Assembly: GCA_002747395.1 (NCBI GenBank)
Contig: PDPE01000036.1
Span: 18,766 to 82,765 of the forward strand
From: Pseudomonadota bacterium
GTDB lineage: Bacteria; Pseudomonadota; Gammaproteobacteria; Pseudomonadales; Oleiphilaceae
Length of the DNA: 64,000 nt
Direction of reading: 5' to 3'
Part shown: positions 9,040 through 18,020 of the stretch, piece after piece
How the letters are laid out: each line of letters opens with the position of its first letter
Numbering within the stretch: position 1 is the first letter of the stretch
Notes under the pieces: generated by a model
Told to the model about the DNA's origin: nothing
Databases searched by the model: none
What the model saw: only the letters and a program-made list of their open reading frames with translations
Position numbers and translations under genes: made by a program

Positions 9040-9204
9040 ACGTTACAGTAAATCACTCGATTAAAAACAACTGGCAATCAGGCTTTCCAAAAGCCTTCGT
9101 CATGGTATTGGCAACACTCAAGTCAATCCCGATCAGATACATCCTGGTGCCGAATAACCATACCAGATGCACCATAATCAAACGTCTTTGGCCCCTGTCA
9201 AGAA

Positions 9205-10674
9205 TCAGGACGAATGACGATACTCTTTGATAAATCTTAGAGCTTTGCTTTCCAAACCGTCAGGTTTACCTTTAATCAGCCAAAGTGATAAAACAACAAT
9301 ACAGAATACGCCCCCATAGCACAATATCTCGGATGATAAAGCGAGAAATCCTGGAGCCCCCCCAAAGGCAGTAGCAGTTACAGCAAACTGATTGACCAGA
9401 AGCATCGCCAGGGCGCCACATATACCACTGCTTATTGCTTTAAAGTACTCCGTAATCTGTATTCCCACGATTCTGGAAACGACCAGAATCGGTAAAACGG
9501 TCATTACTATGGCCGTATAAAAAAGTGCGTCTGCAGCACCCTGTGCGCCATCACTCTTTGTCATCACCATCAGCAGAGGGAAGAACAGGGAAACACGCAA
9601 CAGACCAAGAAACGTTGATAGCCCGGGCCTTCCCAGAGCTAAAAAAACATAACTGGTATTTGAGGAAAATGAGAGAAAAGCGCTTGCCAAGGCAATACTT
9701 TGAAGTATTGGAATGGAGAGCAGCCATTTTTCTCCCAGCACCCAGGGAACGAAGGTCGGAGCGATAATATAAAGCCCTACAGAGGCGGGCAAACTGACCA
9801 GGCTTATTGTGGCTTGAATATCAAAAAACAGAGACTTGAGCTGTTCCATATCGGTTTGTGCTTTGGAATAACCGGGTAGGGATGCCCGGTTAATAGACGC
9901 CGTTATTTCTGCAAAAGGCAGGGAACCGAATTCCTCGCCAATTTTATAGATTCCGACTGAAGCCGGGTTTAATAACTTCCCGATAACAAGCTCGGACACT
10001 CTATTGTTTATAAAGCGAATCCATTCATTTATAAATATCCAGCCAGAGAATGAAAACAGTTCTTTTGCCTTGTAAAAGCTGACCTTTGGTCTGTAGGAGC
10101 TAATCATATAGCTTATAACAACGGTTGACATCTGGTTAACTATAAAACCGATCACCAGCGCCCAATAGCTCCTCAAACAATATGCAAGAAAAATCGTAGT
10201 AATAAACGAGATAATCTTGGAACTCATTTGAAAAATATATTCTTTTTTAAAGTCCAACTCCTTTTGAAATACCACTATGCCAATATTTGTCAGGCCATTC
10301 AGGAAAAACACGACAGCAATGCAATGAAGCAGTTCAACAAGCCCGGGTTCATTGTAAAAAGCAGCTACCTGGTGGGCAGATAGTGCCAACACACAGCTTG
10401 ATATCAACCCGACCAGAAACTTTACTGTCCAGGCTGTATTCAAGTGGCTATCTTTCATTCCCCGCTTTTGAATCAGCGCAATATCAAGTCCAAATGCACC
10501 TAGAAGATCCACAATTGCATAAAAAGACATGGCCAGTGCCATTAACCCGAAGTCACCGGGTTCCAGCAACCTCGCAAGAATAATTGTGCTTGCCAAACCA
10601 AGTAATTTCAGACTCATCCTGGTGGCGAACGACCACAGTATGGCGAAAAATACGCTGGACTTCAGGTTAATCAT
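9205..10674 (-). CDS. Wzx/MOP-type lipopolysaccharide or oligosaccharide flippase
   Basis: An integral inner-membrane protein of 489 aa with about 12-14 hydrophobic segments spread over its full length. It begins SSVFFAILWSFATRMSLKLLG and carries ARLLEPGDFGLMALAM, the usual start of O-antigen and exopolysaccharide flippases of the MOP superfamily (RfbX/WzxC/TuaB like). Such proteins flip undecaprenyl-linked glycans across the membrane. Maf-dependent flagellin glycosylation uses nucleotide sugars in the cytoplasm and needs no flippase, so this gene hints that part of the island builds a lipid-linked polysaccharide. The ATG at 10674 fits the family start. Confidence 0.85.
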   Translation of the reverse strand: MINLKSSVFFAILWSFATRMSLKLLGLASTIILARLLEPGDFGLMALAMSFYAIVDLLGAFGLDIALIQKRGMKDSHLNTAWTVKFLVGLISSCVLALSAHQVAAFYNEPGLVELLHCIAVVFFLNGLTNIGIVVFQKELDFKKEYIFQMSSKIISFITTIFLAYCLRSYWALVIGFIVNQMSTVVISYMISSYRPKVSFYKAKELFSFSGWIFINEWIRFINNRVSELVIGKLLNPASVGIYKIGEEFGSLPFAEITASINRASLPGYSKAQTDMEQLKSLFFDIQATISLVSLPASVGLYIIAPTFVPWVLGEKWLLSIPILQSIALASAFLSFSSNTSYVFLALGRPGLSTFLGLLRVSLFFPLLMVMTKSDGAQGAADALFYTAIVMTVLPILVVSRIVGIQITEYFKAISSGICGALAMLLVNQFAVTATAFGGAPGFLALSSEILCYGGVFCIVVLSLWLIKGKPDGLESKALRFIKEYRHSS

Positions 10675-10749
10675 TAGCGGAGATGTATTGTTTGGTCATA
10701 TTGGAACCGGTGTTAACTATGAAGATTTATTCGCTGCCCGGTCAATTTT

Positions 10750-11712
10750 TTACCGGCTGCCTTGTGCGGCAATCCACTGGTAGGTCTTTTCGAGTCCTTC
10801 AGACAGTGGCCGCGAGGGAGCCCAGTTGAGCTTTTCCTTAATCAACCGGTTATCGGAGTTTCGCCCCCTTACCCCGAGTGGGCCACTGATATGCTTCAGC
10901 GATAATTGCTTCCCTGCAATCAAAGACAGGGTTTCGGCAAGTTGGTTGATGCTGACCATTTCTTCCGAACCGATATTAAACGGGCCGGTCTGGTCTGAGC
11001 GCATCAGCCTTAGCGTGCCTTCGATACATTCGTCAATGTACAAAAACGAACGGGTCTGGGTGCCGTCACCCCATATCTCGATTTCGCCACCATCTTTGGC
11101 CTCTGCCACTTTTCTGCAAAGGGCTGCCGGTGCCTTTTCCCTGCCGCCCCTCCAGGTTCCCTCCGGCCCGAAAATATTATGGTAGCGAGCCACTCTGCAG
11201 GCCATATTATGGTTGCGCCCATAGGTGAGGTAGAGGCGCTCACCGAACAGCTTCTCCCAGCCATATTCGCTATCCGGTTGGGCCGGGTAGGCACTGTCTT
11301 CCGAACACAGCGGGTTCAGCGGGTCTTGCTGGTTGAACTCGGGATAAACACAGGCAGATGACGAGTAGAACAGGTGTTTGATGTTTCTTTTTCGACAGGC
11401 TTCCAATACGTTAAGGTTAATCGTCGCTGAATTATGCATGATGTCGGCGTCATTTTCGCCCGTAAAAATGTAACCGGCCCCGCCCATATCAGCGGCTAAC
11501 TGATAGACTTCGTCAAAGTGCTGATCGATGACTCCGCGAACCAGGTGTTGTTCACGCAAGTCGGCGAGTACAAAATCGTCGGCCCGGGTAGGGCTGAATT
11601 CGGGAAATTTAAGGTCAACTCCTCGCACCCAGAAGTTTTCTTTTTTTAATCTCTTGACCAGATGGCTTCCAATGAAGCCGCCTGCGCCTAATACGAGAGC
11701 TTTCTTTTGCAT
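10750..11712 (-). CDS. GDP-mannose 3,5-epimerase-like NAD-dependent epimerase
   Basis: A 320-aa extended SDR with GAGGFIGSH (NAD loop), SSSACVYPEF (catalytic Ser/Cys region) and YGWEKL (Tyr-x3-Lys). The stretches GTWRGGREKAPAALCRK, WGDGTQTRSF, IDECIEG and GVRGRNSDNRLIKEKLNWAP match plant GDP-mannose 3,5-epimerase, as recalled, over most of the C-terminal half. GME converts GDP-D-mannose to GDP-L-galactose and GDP-L-gulose; bacterial relatives may act on GDP-heptoses instead. ATG at 11712 has AGGAA upstream and starts at the fold; the in-frame extension to 11772 is unlikely. It is separated from the flippase gene by 75 bp and divergent from maf. Confidence 0.8.
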   Translation of the reverse strand: MQKKALVLGAGGFIGSHLVKRLKKENFWVRGVDLKFPEFSPTRADDFVLADLREQHLVRGVIDQHFDEVYQLAADMGGAGYIFTGENDADIMHNSATINLNVLEACRKRNIKHLFYSSSACVYPEFNQQDPLNPLCSEDSAYPAQPDSEYGWEKLFGERLYLTYGRNHNMACRVARYHNIFGPEGTWRGGREKAPAALCRKVAEAKDGGEIEIWGDGTQTRSFLYIDECIEGTLRLMRSDQTGPFNIGSEEMVSINQLAETLSLIAGKQLSLKHISGPLGVRGRNSDNRLIKEKLNWAPSRPLSEGLEKTYQWIAAQGSR

Positions 11713-11952
11713 TTTGTTTTCCTGGTAGATTAACTGGAGAGAGGATAGCCTGCAACAGATTGATTCGTCCAATTTTGGGGCTTTGTTTTTTTCAGGCGTA
11801 ACGACTCACTCGCCCGGCATTGGCCACCGTGAGCAGGTTCAAGCAAGGAAAATGCCAGTGTTCACGAGCAATTTGGATTGTCGAGCACCGAAAAATAGGG
11901 GAGAATCCGGCAGGCGAGTGGCGATGATCCCTTAAGACTGTTGAGATTTTCC
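11713..11952. other. Divergent intergenic region between GME-like gene and maf
   Basis: This 240-bp region separates a minus-strand epimerase gene from the plus-strand maf gene and must contain both promoters. Two 8-bp arms, CACTCGCC (11806-11813) and GGCGAGTG (11913-11920), form a widely spaced inverted repeat. I see no convincing sigma-28 or sigma-54 element and no gene. Confidence 0.4.
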
Positions 11953-14124
11953 ATGACTGATTCCAGTACTGACCTGTTACAACCCATTATGACCATGAAA
12001 GCGAAAAACCTGGCTTTTTTTAAACGCTATTATCCGGGAATCTACGCGCATTTCGTCAACTATCAGATGCAGAATGAAAAAGTCAATATTCTCCCGCAGA
12101 CGGGTGAAGTGGATATTCTCTGTGAGGGGCGGTCGCTTTACGCCGAACAGTCTCAGGCATACGCAAAAAGGGAAGTGGCCACCTTTCTTGCATCCTTTGA
12201 TTATGGCAGTCGAATCAGTTCGGTCAAACCAATAGACAATAATACCTACCAGAATCCGAGAACCTTTGCGCTAAGCCTGGATGCTGTATATCGGTATTAT
12301 CATAAGAAAGAGAGGAATTTCAAAGGCTACCGGATTCCTGATTTTTTTCCTTTGGTGGTATTTACCGGCTGTGGTCTGGGACAGCATATCAGGGTGTTGA
12401 CCAGTGTTCGTACGGTTCGTCACGCAATACTGCTGGAAAACAATATGGATCGGTTCGCCGCTTCCCTTTATGCTGTTGACTGGGAGGCCGTCGTCACCCC
12501 GTTCCGGAATGATCCTGATCGCAGCTTTCAGTTTGTGCTGGTTCCTTCCGATGACGAGGAGCAGGTTTTCGGTTCATTGTGGAATGCGTTGCTCACCTAT
12601 TGCCCACTGTTTCCCCTGACCACGCTGTTTTACAATCACAAGGGAAGCCCGTTTTTTGACCGATTGTCTGACAGGGTGAATGCCGACCTGTATGTACACC
12701 TGTTTTCATTTGGCAATTTTGATGACGAGCTCAATCAGTTAAACAATGCACTCCATAATTTCAGGAATAACACCCCCTTGCTTCGGGCTCCCTCAGGGAA
12801 TCAAACCCTGCCTGTCTGTGTGGTGGGGGCAGGCCCTTCACTGGACGGCAGAGCCGATGATCTGCGACAGCTTCAGGAAGCAGGGGCGCTGATTATTTCC
12901 TGCGGTACCGCGCTTGCGTCCTTGCAGAGGCTGGGTATTCGGGTTGATATTCATGTCGAACTTGAATCTGATTATTTGACGTACCGATTGCAGAAACAGT
13001 CTTGCGATGAGGATTATTTGAAAGGGATATGCCTGGTTGGAGCGGCTCAGTTGAACCCCATGTTGGTGTCTCTGTTTGGTGATGCCCGGCTTTTTTTCAA
13101 GGACGATGGCTCACTTGCCCATATTTTTGCTGACCCGGCAGATATTGTGCCCAATGCCACCCCTACCTGTACCAATGCAGCATTGGCTTTTGTGCGAAAA
13201 TCCGGATTTCAGGAGGTCTATTTATTCGGTCTGGATTACGGCTTTATCGACAGTAAATATCATCATGCCAAAGGCAGTGTTTATTACTCGGAGAATATGA
13301 AAAGTGCCAATGAGGAAAAGTATGGAAACTCCATAGAGATACCGGCCGCCGGGGGTGGGTTGATTACGACCACGCCCTTCTTTTTTTCGAGTAAAAGGCG
13401 TATTGAAAATTTGATTCGCACCATGAATGGTGTGCAATTACATAACTGCTCGGACGGTGCGAAAATCGAAGGCGCAGACTGGATACCGAAGGAGCAATTG
13501 CAGCTCGATAAGGGGCGGTTTTCAACTGATAAACAACAATTTCTGATCATGTTCAATAATCACAGACAGTATCCCGTATGGGAAAAAATAGTGAAAGAGA
13601 AGCAAGACTTCTGTGCCGATTTTCAGGAGCTGATTCGTCTCTACCAGTCTGAATTGGATAAAAGCCCGATAGATTCGCTATCCGGTTTTGTGGATTACTG
13701 TTCTTTTGTCAGAACGAGCTTTGAGAATTTGCTTGTCCGTAATGCCGGGTTGTATTTCTTTATCCGGGGCAGTATATGGCACTTCCTCTATGCGGGGTAC
13801 AGTCATCTGCTCACAATGGAAGAATCGGAAACCGGAGACTATTGCCAGTATTGGTGTGAAAAGTTCAGTCTGTTTCTAACAAAATCCTGTGCAGAAACAA
13901 AACGCATAGTAGCGATGAACCGTGCAATGTGGGAAGATGAGCTGGTATCCAGGTCTATTGCCGATCCTCGTGAATGTGATAGAGAACTGTTACATTCCAA
14001 ATTGCAATGGGACTACGAGCAGATTCTCATAGAAAACGGGCAGTGCTTTTTTGATGACCTCGACTGGAAGTATGCCGGTTACGGGTTCAACGGAAAGAAA
14101 TTCTTACCCTATGAAGAGCTGTAG
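11953..14124 (+). CDS. Maf-type (DUF115) motility accessory factor, probable flagellin glycosyltransferase
   Basis: Maf proteins transfer CMP-activated nonulosonates such as pseudaminic acid onto Ser/Thr of flagellin before export. In this 723-aa protein the central DUF115/MAF_flag10 domain begins with LPVCVVGAGPSLDG (about 286-299) and continues through IISCGTALASLQ, DIHVELESDY and NATPTCTNAALAFV to YLFGLDYGF, the usual Maf order. N-terminal residues 1-280 and a helical C-terminal region match the long multi-domain Maf layout. The ATG at 11953 is preferred over a TTG four codons upstream. It lies alone on the plus strand. With pseI/G/B/C and two flagellins in the same window it is the best candidate for attaching the finished sugar. 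Confidence 0.87.
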   Translation: MTDSSTDLLQPIMTMKAKNLAFFKRYYPGIYAHFVNYQMQNEKVNILPQTGEVDILCEGRSLYAEQSQAYAKREVATFLASFDYGSRISSVKPIDNNTYQNPRTFALSLDAVYRYYHKKERNFKGYRIPDFFPLVVFTGCGLGQHIRVLTSVRTVRHAILLENNMDRFAASLYAVDWEAVVTPFRNDPDRSFQFVLVPSDDEEQVFGSLWNALLTYCPLFPLTTLFYNHKGSPFFDRLSDRVNADLYVHLFSFGNFDDELNQLNNALHNFRNNTPLLRAPSGNQTLPVCVVGAGPSLDGRADDLRQLQEAGALIISCGTALASLQRLGIRVDIHVELESDYLTYRLQKQSCDEDYLKGICLVGAAQLNPMLVSLFGDARLFFKDDGSLAHIFADPADIVPNATPTCTNAALAFVRKSGFQEVYLFGLDYGFIDSKYHHAKGSVYYSENMKSANEEKYGNSIEIPAAGGGLITTTPFFFSSKRRIENLIRTMNGVQLHNCSDGAKIEGADWIPKEQLQLDKGRFSTDKQQFLIMFNNHRQYPVWEKIVKEKQDFCADFQELIRLYQSELDKSPIDSLSGFVDYCSFVRTSFENLLVRNAGLYFFIRGSIWHFLYAGYSHLLTMEESETGDYCQYWCEKFSLFLTKSCAETKRIVAMNRAMWEDELVSRSIADPRECDRELLHSKLQWDYEQILIENGQCFFDDLDWKYAGYGFNGKKFLPYEEL

Positions 14125-14222
14125 TTTTCTGATGGCTCTGTTTTTTGAGGGTTGTCACTTTATTAGGACACCGCTATTGCCGAGGGCACCGGCACTCTCT
14201 GAATTTCCGTTTTTAGTGAGCG

Positions 14223-14696
14223 CTAGAGTACCATGGTTATTGCTGCTGACTCCTGGCGTTTTAGATAATCCAGTTCTTCCAGGCAGGGTTTCCTGACATC
14301 AGATATGGTCGTATTCAAGGTGATCCTGGCTACACCCAGGTATGGGTAATTACAGTCAATATAAACATGAGTATTGTCGAACTGTTTTATCGTACCCCTG
14401 ATAATGGAATTGTTGAGCCGGGATGTAAAAATCATTCCTTTTTTAAGAGGCGTAGTTATATTCAGGTGGTCGATTTTTGTTTTTAATACAAATGACTCTC
14501 TGTACTGGCTTTCAGGCAGCACCATCTGACACAGGAATTCATCACCGGTTTTTTTGCCCCTCAACAAGTCTGAAAGCGGGGGTGAGAAGTGCCCCGGGTA
14601 TAAACCGGTTATCTCAAACGCACCCCAGTATTGCAGTAAAGGGCAATATTGTTGCTGCCTGAGTTTGACTACCCTGCCTTGTTCAATTTTCATCAT
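14223..14696 (-). CDS. Degenerate SlyD/FKBP-like protein, copy 1
   Basis: A 157-aa protein that I read as a diverged SlyD-type peptidyl-prolyl isomerase. The segment order follows SlyD: VVKLRQQQ start, GKKTGDEF (SlyD GHEVGDKF), LPESQYRES, LKKGMIF (SlyD LQVGMRF), the insert-in-flap region, then VYIDCNYPYLG (SlyD VVVDGNHMLAG) and SDVRKPCLEEL (SlyD VAIREATEEEL). The Tyr of the SlyD AYG motif and the NHxLAG His are changed, and the His-rich metal-binding tail is absent, so isomerase activity is doubtful. A paralogue lies at 22624-23109. It is divergent from the glutamine-kinase-like gene and convergent with maf. Family assignment is by eye and moderate. Confidence 0.6.
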   Translation of the reverse strand: MMKIEQGRVVKLRQQQYCPLLQYWGAFEITGLYPGHFSPPLSDLLRGKKTGDEFLCQMVLPESQYRESFVLKTKIDHLNITTPLKKGMIFTSRLNNSIIRGTIKQFDNTHVYIDCNYPYLGVARITLNTTISDVRKPCLEELDYLKRQESAAITMVL

Positions 14697-14930
14697 TGTT
14701 GCCGATTTGTTTTTTAGTATCTATAGTTGCCAGTAATTGACCTGAATTGGTTGAAAGTCCGTTTTCGATAAAGTCAAAACGAATGGCCAGGGCAAGCCTG
14801 CAAGGGCAATTCTATATCAGATTCCAGGTCTCGTGTTTTTAATTTTTATGATTTGTCACTGTTGTTCTTTTCTGACGGTTGTCCTTTTCTGACTGACGCC
14901 GTTGATAAGCGTAACGGTTTTAAAGGCTGC

Positions 14931-17339
14931 ATGATTAAAGCCGACATTTTGCCACCCACAATAATTACAGAGACTGCAATTTCATTGAGTAAACTCTATT
15001 TTTCAACCAAGGCCGGGACGTTGAGATGCCTGTACGAATTTGGTCTCAAGTACGCAAAGGTGCTGCCACAGTATTCCTTTTCGGTGAAGCAGTGGCGAGA
15101 GTCTGCCGACTCCTGTTTGTCTGGGATTGAAAGAAGTTTTGGTAAAGCCTCCCTGCTTATCGTTCGTTCCAGCGCAATTGGCGAAGACGGCCAGAACAAA
15201 TCAAATGCAGGTGCCTATCTTTCCCTGACCAATGTGCAATTTGATCAACTTGATCATGGCATTGAAAAGGTTATCGCCAGTTATGATAACCATCACTGCG
15301 AAAGCCATCACCGCAAAAACCATAGCTGCGATAATCAGGTGCTTGTGCAGCCAATGCTGAAGAATGTGATTCGATCCGGCGTGGCATTTTCCCATGACCC
15401 AAAAACGGCCTCACCCTATCACATCTATAACTGGAGTGATGGTGAGGATACAACAATGGTTACTGGTGGCGGGGTCGGACACACCTGGCAGTCAGCGGCC
15501 TGTTCTTCAGTGCCACCACCCCGGGAAATTGCTCAGGTTTGCAGCCTGGTTGACGAGCTGACGAACCTCTTTCAGCAACCGATAGATATCGAGTTTGCCG
15601 TTTCTCGTACAGAAACAGGTGGTGAGCAAGTATGGCTTCTCCAGGCCAGACCCCTGGTTATGCCAAAGCGCGTTGAAAGCGAACGGACTCAAACTGACCG
15701 GATTCAACTGATTAGCGAGAAAATCAGCCAGGGAATGAAACCACACCCCTTTCTCAAGGGCAAGAGTACGATCTACGGGATTATGCCAGACTGGAACCCG
15801 GCCGAGATTATTGGTATTCGCCCCAAACCGCTTTCCCTTTCCCTCTACAAAGAGGTGATTACCGATTCGATTTGGGCCTATCAAAGGCATAACTATGGTT
15901 ACAGAAACCTGAGAAGCTTTCCTTTGTTGATCGACTATTTTGGGTTACCTTATATCGATGTCAGGGTATCCTTCAACTCCTTTATCCCGGCAGGATTATC
16001 GGACAGCCTGGCGGAAAAACTGGTTGATTACTATATCGAAAAACTGATGGGGGAACCCCGGCACCATGACAAGGTCGAGTTTGAGATTGTGCATTCCTGC
16101 TATACCTTTGATTTGCATGACAGAATACAAGAACTGAAGGATTTCGGCTTCCGGCATACCGACCTGGATGATCTGGTCAATAGTCTGAAGGGTTTGACGA
16201 ATCGCATTATTGATCCTCATAAGGGATTATGGAAAAAAGATGCAGCGAAACTGGATAGTCTAAAGCAGCGCAGAGCCCGGCTTGCTGCCTCTGATCTGGA
16301 CACAATCGAGAGGATTTACTGGTTGCTGGAAGATGTAAAACGCTATGGCACCCTGCCTTTTGCCGGTTTGGCCCGGGCGGGTTTTATGGCGGTGCAGATC
16401 CTTCGTTCCCTGGTCGCTGTTGGTGTGTTGGCAGACAGGGATTTTGATTGTTTTATGGGTAGTTTACACACAGTCAGTGGTCAGCTTTCCCGAGATCGCT
16501 TTACGCTGGGAAAAAACCAGTTTCTGGCCAAATACGGACACTTGCGCCCGGGCACCTATGACATTCTCTCACCCAGATATGATGAAACCCCGGATGCCTA
16601 TTTTGATTGGTCTCAAAAGGCTCATCGAAGTTCGGACAGCCCGGTGTTTTCATTGACCCTTGACCAGATGAAAACGATTTTCCGCCTGATGGATACGCAT
16701 GACCTGAGCCATGATGTCGTCGGGTTGTTTGATTTCATCAAATCCGGAATCGAATTGAGAGAATGGTCAAAATTTGAGTTCACCCGCAGTATTTCAGATG
16801 TGTTGCAACTGATAAAGCATTATGGTCAGTTACTGGATATATCGGAAGAAGACATGGCTTTTTGTGACATTTCCGCTTTTGGCAAAATATTCTCATCGTC
16901 AATAGAGCCAAGGAAACTTCTGCTAAATGAAATCGAGCAGGGAAAAACCCGCTATGAAGAGACGATGAGAACCGCATTGCCACCACTGATTACCAGACCG
17001 GAAGATGCCTGGTCATTTTACTGGCCTGAATCCACGCCCAGTTTTATCACAGGAAAAACGGTGCTGGCCTCTACCGAAACAGAGGTCAACCCCTCTCAAA
17101 TCAATGGCAAAATCGTATTTATTCCCAATGCTGACCCTGGTTATGACTGGCTTTTTACCTATCCTATTGCCGGGCTGATAACGGCATGGGGTGGCATGAA
17201 TTCCCATATGGCGATAAGAGCTGGCGAACTGGGTATTCCGGCAGTTATCGGCAGTGGACAGCCGTTGTTTCACAAATGGTCACACGCGAAGAAAATCTGT
17301 TTGTATTGCGCTGAAGGAAGGGTGGAAATCATCGCATGA
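14931..17339 (+). CDS. L-glutamine kinase-like PEP-synthase family enzyme (Cj1418 type)
   Basis: Family architecture is that of PEP synthase/pyruvate phosphate dikinase: an N-terminal ATP-grasp (about 1-255; RSSAIGEDGQ, GVAFSHDP, IDIEFAV and LLQARPLV), a long central helical domain, and a C-terminal swivelling phosphohistidine domain with His759 in GGMNSHMAIRAGELGIPAV. It is too short and lacks the PEP/pyruvate barrel of true PEP synthase, as does C. jejuni Cj1418, which phosphorylates the amide of L-glutamine using ATP. The adjoining amidotransferase-like, cytidylyltransferase-like and CysC-like genes make that assignment strong. ATG at 14931 follows AAAGG; a TTG at 14853 would add 26 residues. 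A 3 x 15-nt in-frame duplication lies in the ATP-grasp. Its stop overlaps the next ATG (ATGA). Confidence 0.82.
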   Translation: MIKADILPPTIITETAISLSKLYFSTKAGTLRCLYEFGLKYAKVLPQYSFSVKQWRESADSCLSGIERSFGKASLLIVRSSAIGEDGQNKSNAGAYLSLTNVQFDQLDHGIEKVIASYDNHHCESHHRKNHSCDNQVLVQPMLKNVIRSGVAFSHDPKTASPYHIYNWSDGEDTTMVTGGGVGHTWQSAACSSVPPPREIAQVCSLVDELTNLFQQPIDIEFAVSRTETGGEQVWLLQARPLVMPKRVESERTQTDRIQLISEKISQGMKPHPFLKGKSTIYGIMPDWNPAEIIGIRPKPLSLSLYKEVITDSIWAYQRHNYGYRNLRSFPLLIDYFGLPYIDVRVSFNSFIPAGLSDSLAEKLVDYYIEKLMGEPRHHDKVEFEIVHSCYTFDLHDRIQELKDFGFRHTDLDDLVNSLKGLTNRIIDPHKGLWKKDAAKLDSLKQRRARLAASDLDTIERIYWLLEDVKRYGTLPFAGLARAGFMAVQILRSLVAVGVLADRDFDCFMGSLHTVSGQLSRDRFTLGKNQFLAKYGHLRPGTYDILSPRYDETPDAYFDWSQKAHRSSDSPVFSLTLDQMKTIFRLMDTHDLSHDVVGLFDFIKSGIELREWSKFEFTRSISDVLQLIKHYGQLLDISEEDMAFCDISAFGKIFSSSIEPRKLLLNEIEQGKTRYEETMRTALPPLITRPEDAWSFYWPESTPSFITGKTVLASTETEVNPSQINGKIVFIPNADPGYDWLFTYPIAGLITAWGGMNSHMAIRAGELGIPAVIGSGQPLFHKWSHAKKICLYCAEGRVEIIA
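15288..15332 (+). repeat. In-frame tandem duplication, 3 x 15 nt, in the glutamine kinase gene
   Basis: Three 15-nt units encode NHHCE, SHHRK and NHSCD. They insert a His/Cys-rich stretch between the RSSAIGEDG and VLVQPM strands of the ATP-grasp domain, probably in a surface loop. Homologues should lack it if it arose by local duplication. Confidence 0.75.
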
Positions 17340-17983
17340 GTGAGTCAGCGGTACCCGCTTTTCGCGTAGCCGTCAGCCAGAGAGTTGATGTGATTGCAGA
17401 GATAAATGAAGTGCGTGATTCCCTGGATTCGCGATTAACAAGGTGGATTGCCCGTTGGGGGGGAGTACCGTTTCCGGTTTCCAGTCATCTGGTCGCGGGG
17501 TCGGATTTTTCGAAGGTCGGGCAATGGCTGGAAGCGGTAAGGCCACAGGCAATCATTCTGTCTGGTGGCAATACCCCGGGTGAACACCCCCTGCGTGATC
17601 AGACAGAATCGGGTCTGCTTGACTGGGCAGAGCAAAAAAACGTGCCGGTTTTGGGGATTTGTCGAGGGTTACAGTTTATGGCGGTCAGCGCTGGTGCAGA
17701 GCTGAAACCGGTAGAAAACCATGTCAGAACCAGGCACCGGATTGTACCGGCCGACGGCGAGAGTTTTCCCGAGTGTGTGAATAGCTACCACCATTTTTCT
17801 GTGCGCCACTGCCCCGCTGATTATGACATCATCGCAACCAGTGAAGATAATGAAATAGAAGCCATCAGACATCGCTTTTTGAAATGGGAAGGCTGGATGT
17901 GGCACCCGGAGAGAGAAGCAGGTTTCAGCGAGATAGAAATCAAGCGGGTAAAACAGCTTTTTGGAATAACCCGATGTGAATAA
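17336..17983 (+). CDS. Class I glutamine amidotransferase-like hydrolase (gamma-glutamyl-CDP-amidate hydrolase type, Cj1417)
   Basis: A 215-aa triad amidotransferase: Cys109 in LGICRGLQ as nucleophile, and His190/Glu192 in MWHPERE. IILSGGNTPGEHP is the peptidase C26/PuuD-like signature. In C. jejuni the homologue Cj1417 cleaves gamma-glutamyl-CDP-amidate to glutamate and cytidine diphosphoramidate. The gene starts inside the stop of the glutamine-kinase-like gene (ATGA) and overlaps the nucleotidyltransferase by 8 bp, so the three form one translationally coupled unit. A general PuuD-like gamma-Glu-GABA hydrolase is the alternative, but no polyamine gene is nearby. Confidence 0.82.
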   Translation: MSESAVPAFRVAVSQRVDVIAEINEVRDSLDSRLTRWIARWGGVPFPVSSHLVAGSDFSKVGQWLEAVRPQAIILSGGNTPGEHPLRDQTESGLLDWAEQKNVPVLGICRGLQFMAVSAGAELKPVENHVRTRHRIVPADGESFPECVNSYHHFSVRHCPADYDIIATSEDNEIEAIRHRFLKWEGWMWHPEREAGFSEIEIKRVKQLFGITRCE

Positions 17984-18020
17984 TGTGGAAGTGAATGATT
18001 TGAAAGTAAATGATGTCAAA
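17976..18020 (+). repeat. In-frame tandem duplication, 3 x 15 nt, at the nucleotidyltransferase start
   Basis: Three 15-nt units encode VNNVE, VNDLK and VNDVK directly before the first beta strand of the enzyme. Each unit carries a possible GTG or GTA, so the duplication multiplies candidate start codons. Confidence 0.75.

Noticed and set aside
8990..9050. Phase-variation simple sequence repeat
   Set aside because: Period is 18 nt with divergence and lies outside coding sequence; no homopolymer or short-period tract was found.
14223..14696. PilZ domain reading of the small protein
   Set aside because: No RxxxR and D/NxSxxG motifs; the SlyD order fits better.
14853..14930. TTG start that extends the glutamine-kinase-like protein by 26 residues
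   Set aside because: No ribosome-binding site and no resemblance to the family; ATG at 14931 follows AAAGG.
15288..15332. His/Cys-rich stretch as a metal-binding site
   Set aside because: It is a simple 3 x 15-nt duplication; zinc or copper binding is not supported by ligand spacing.
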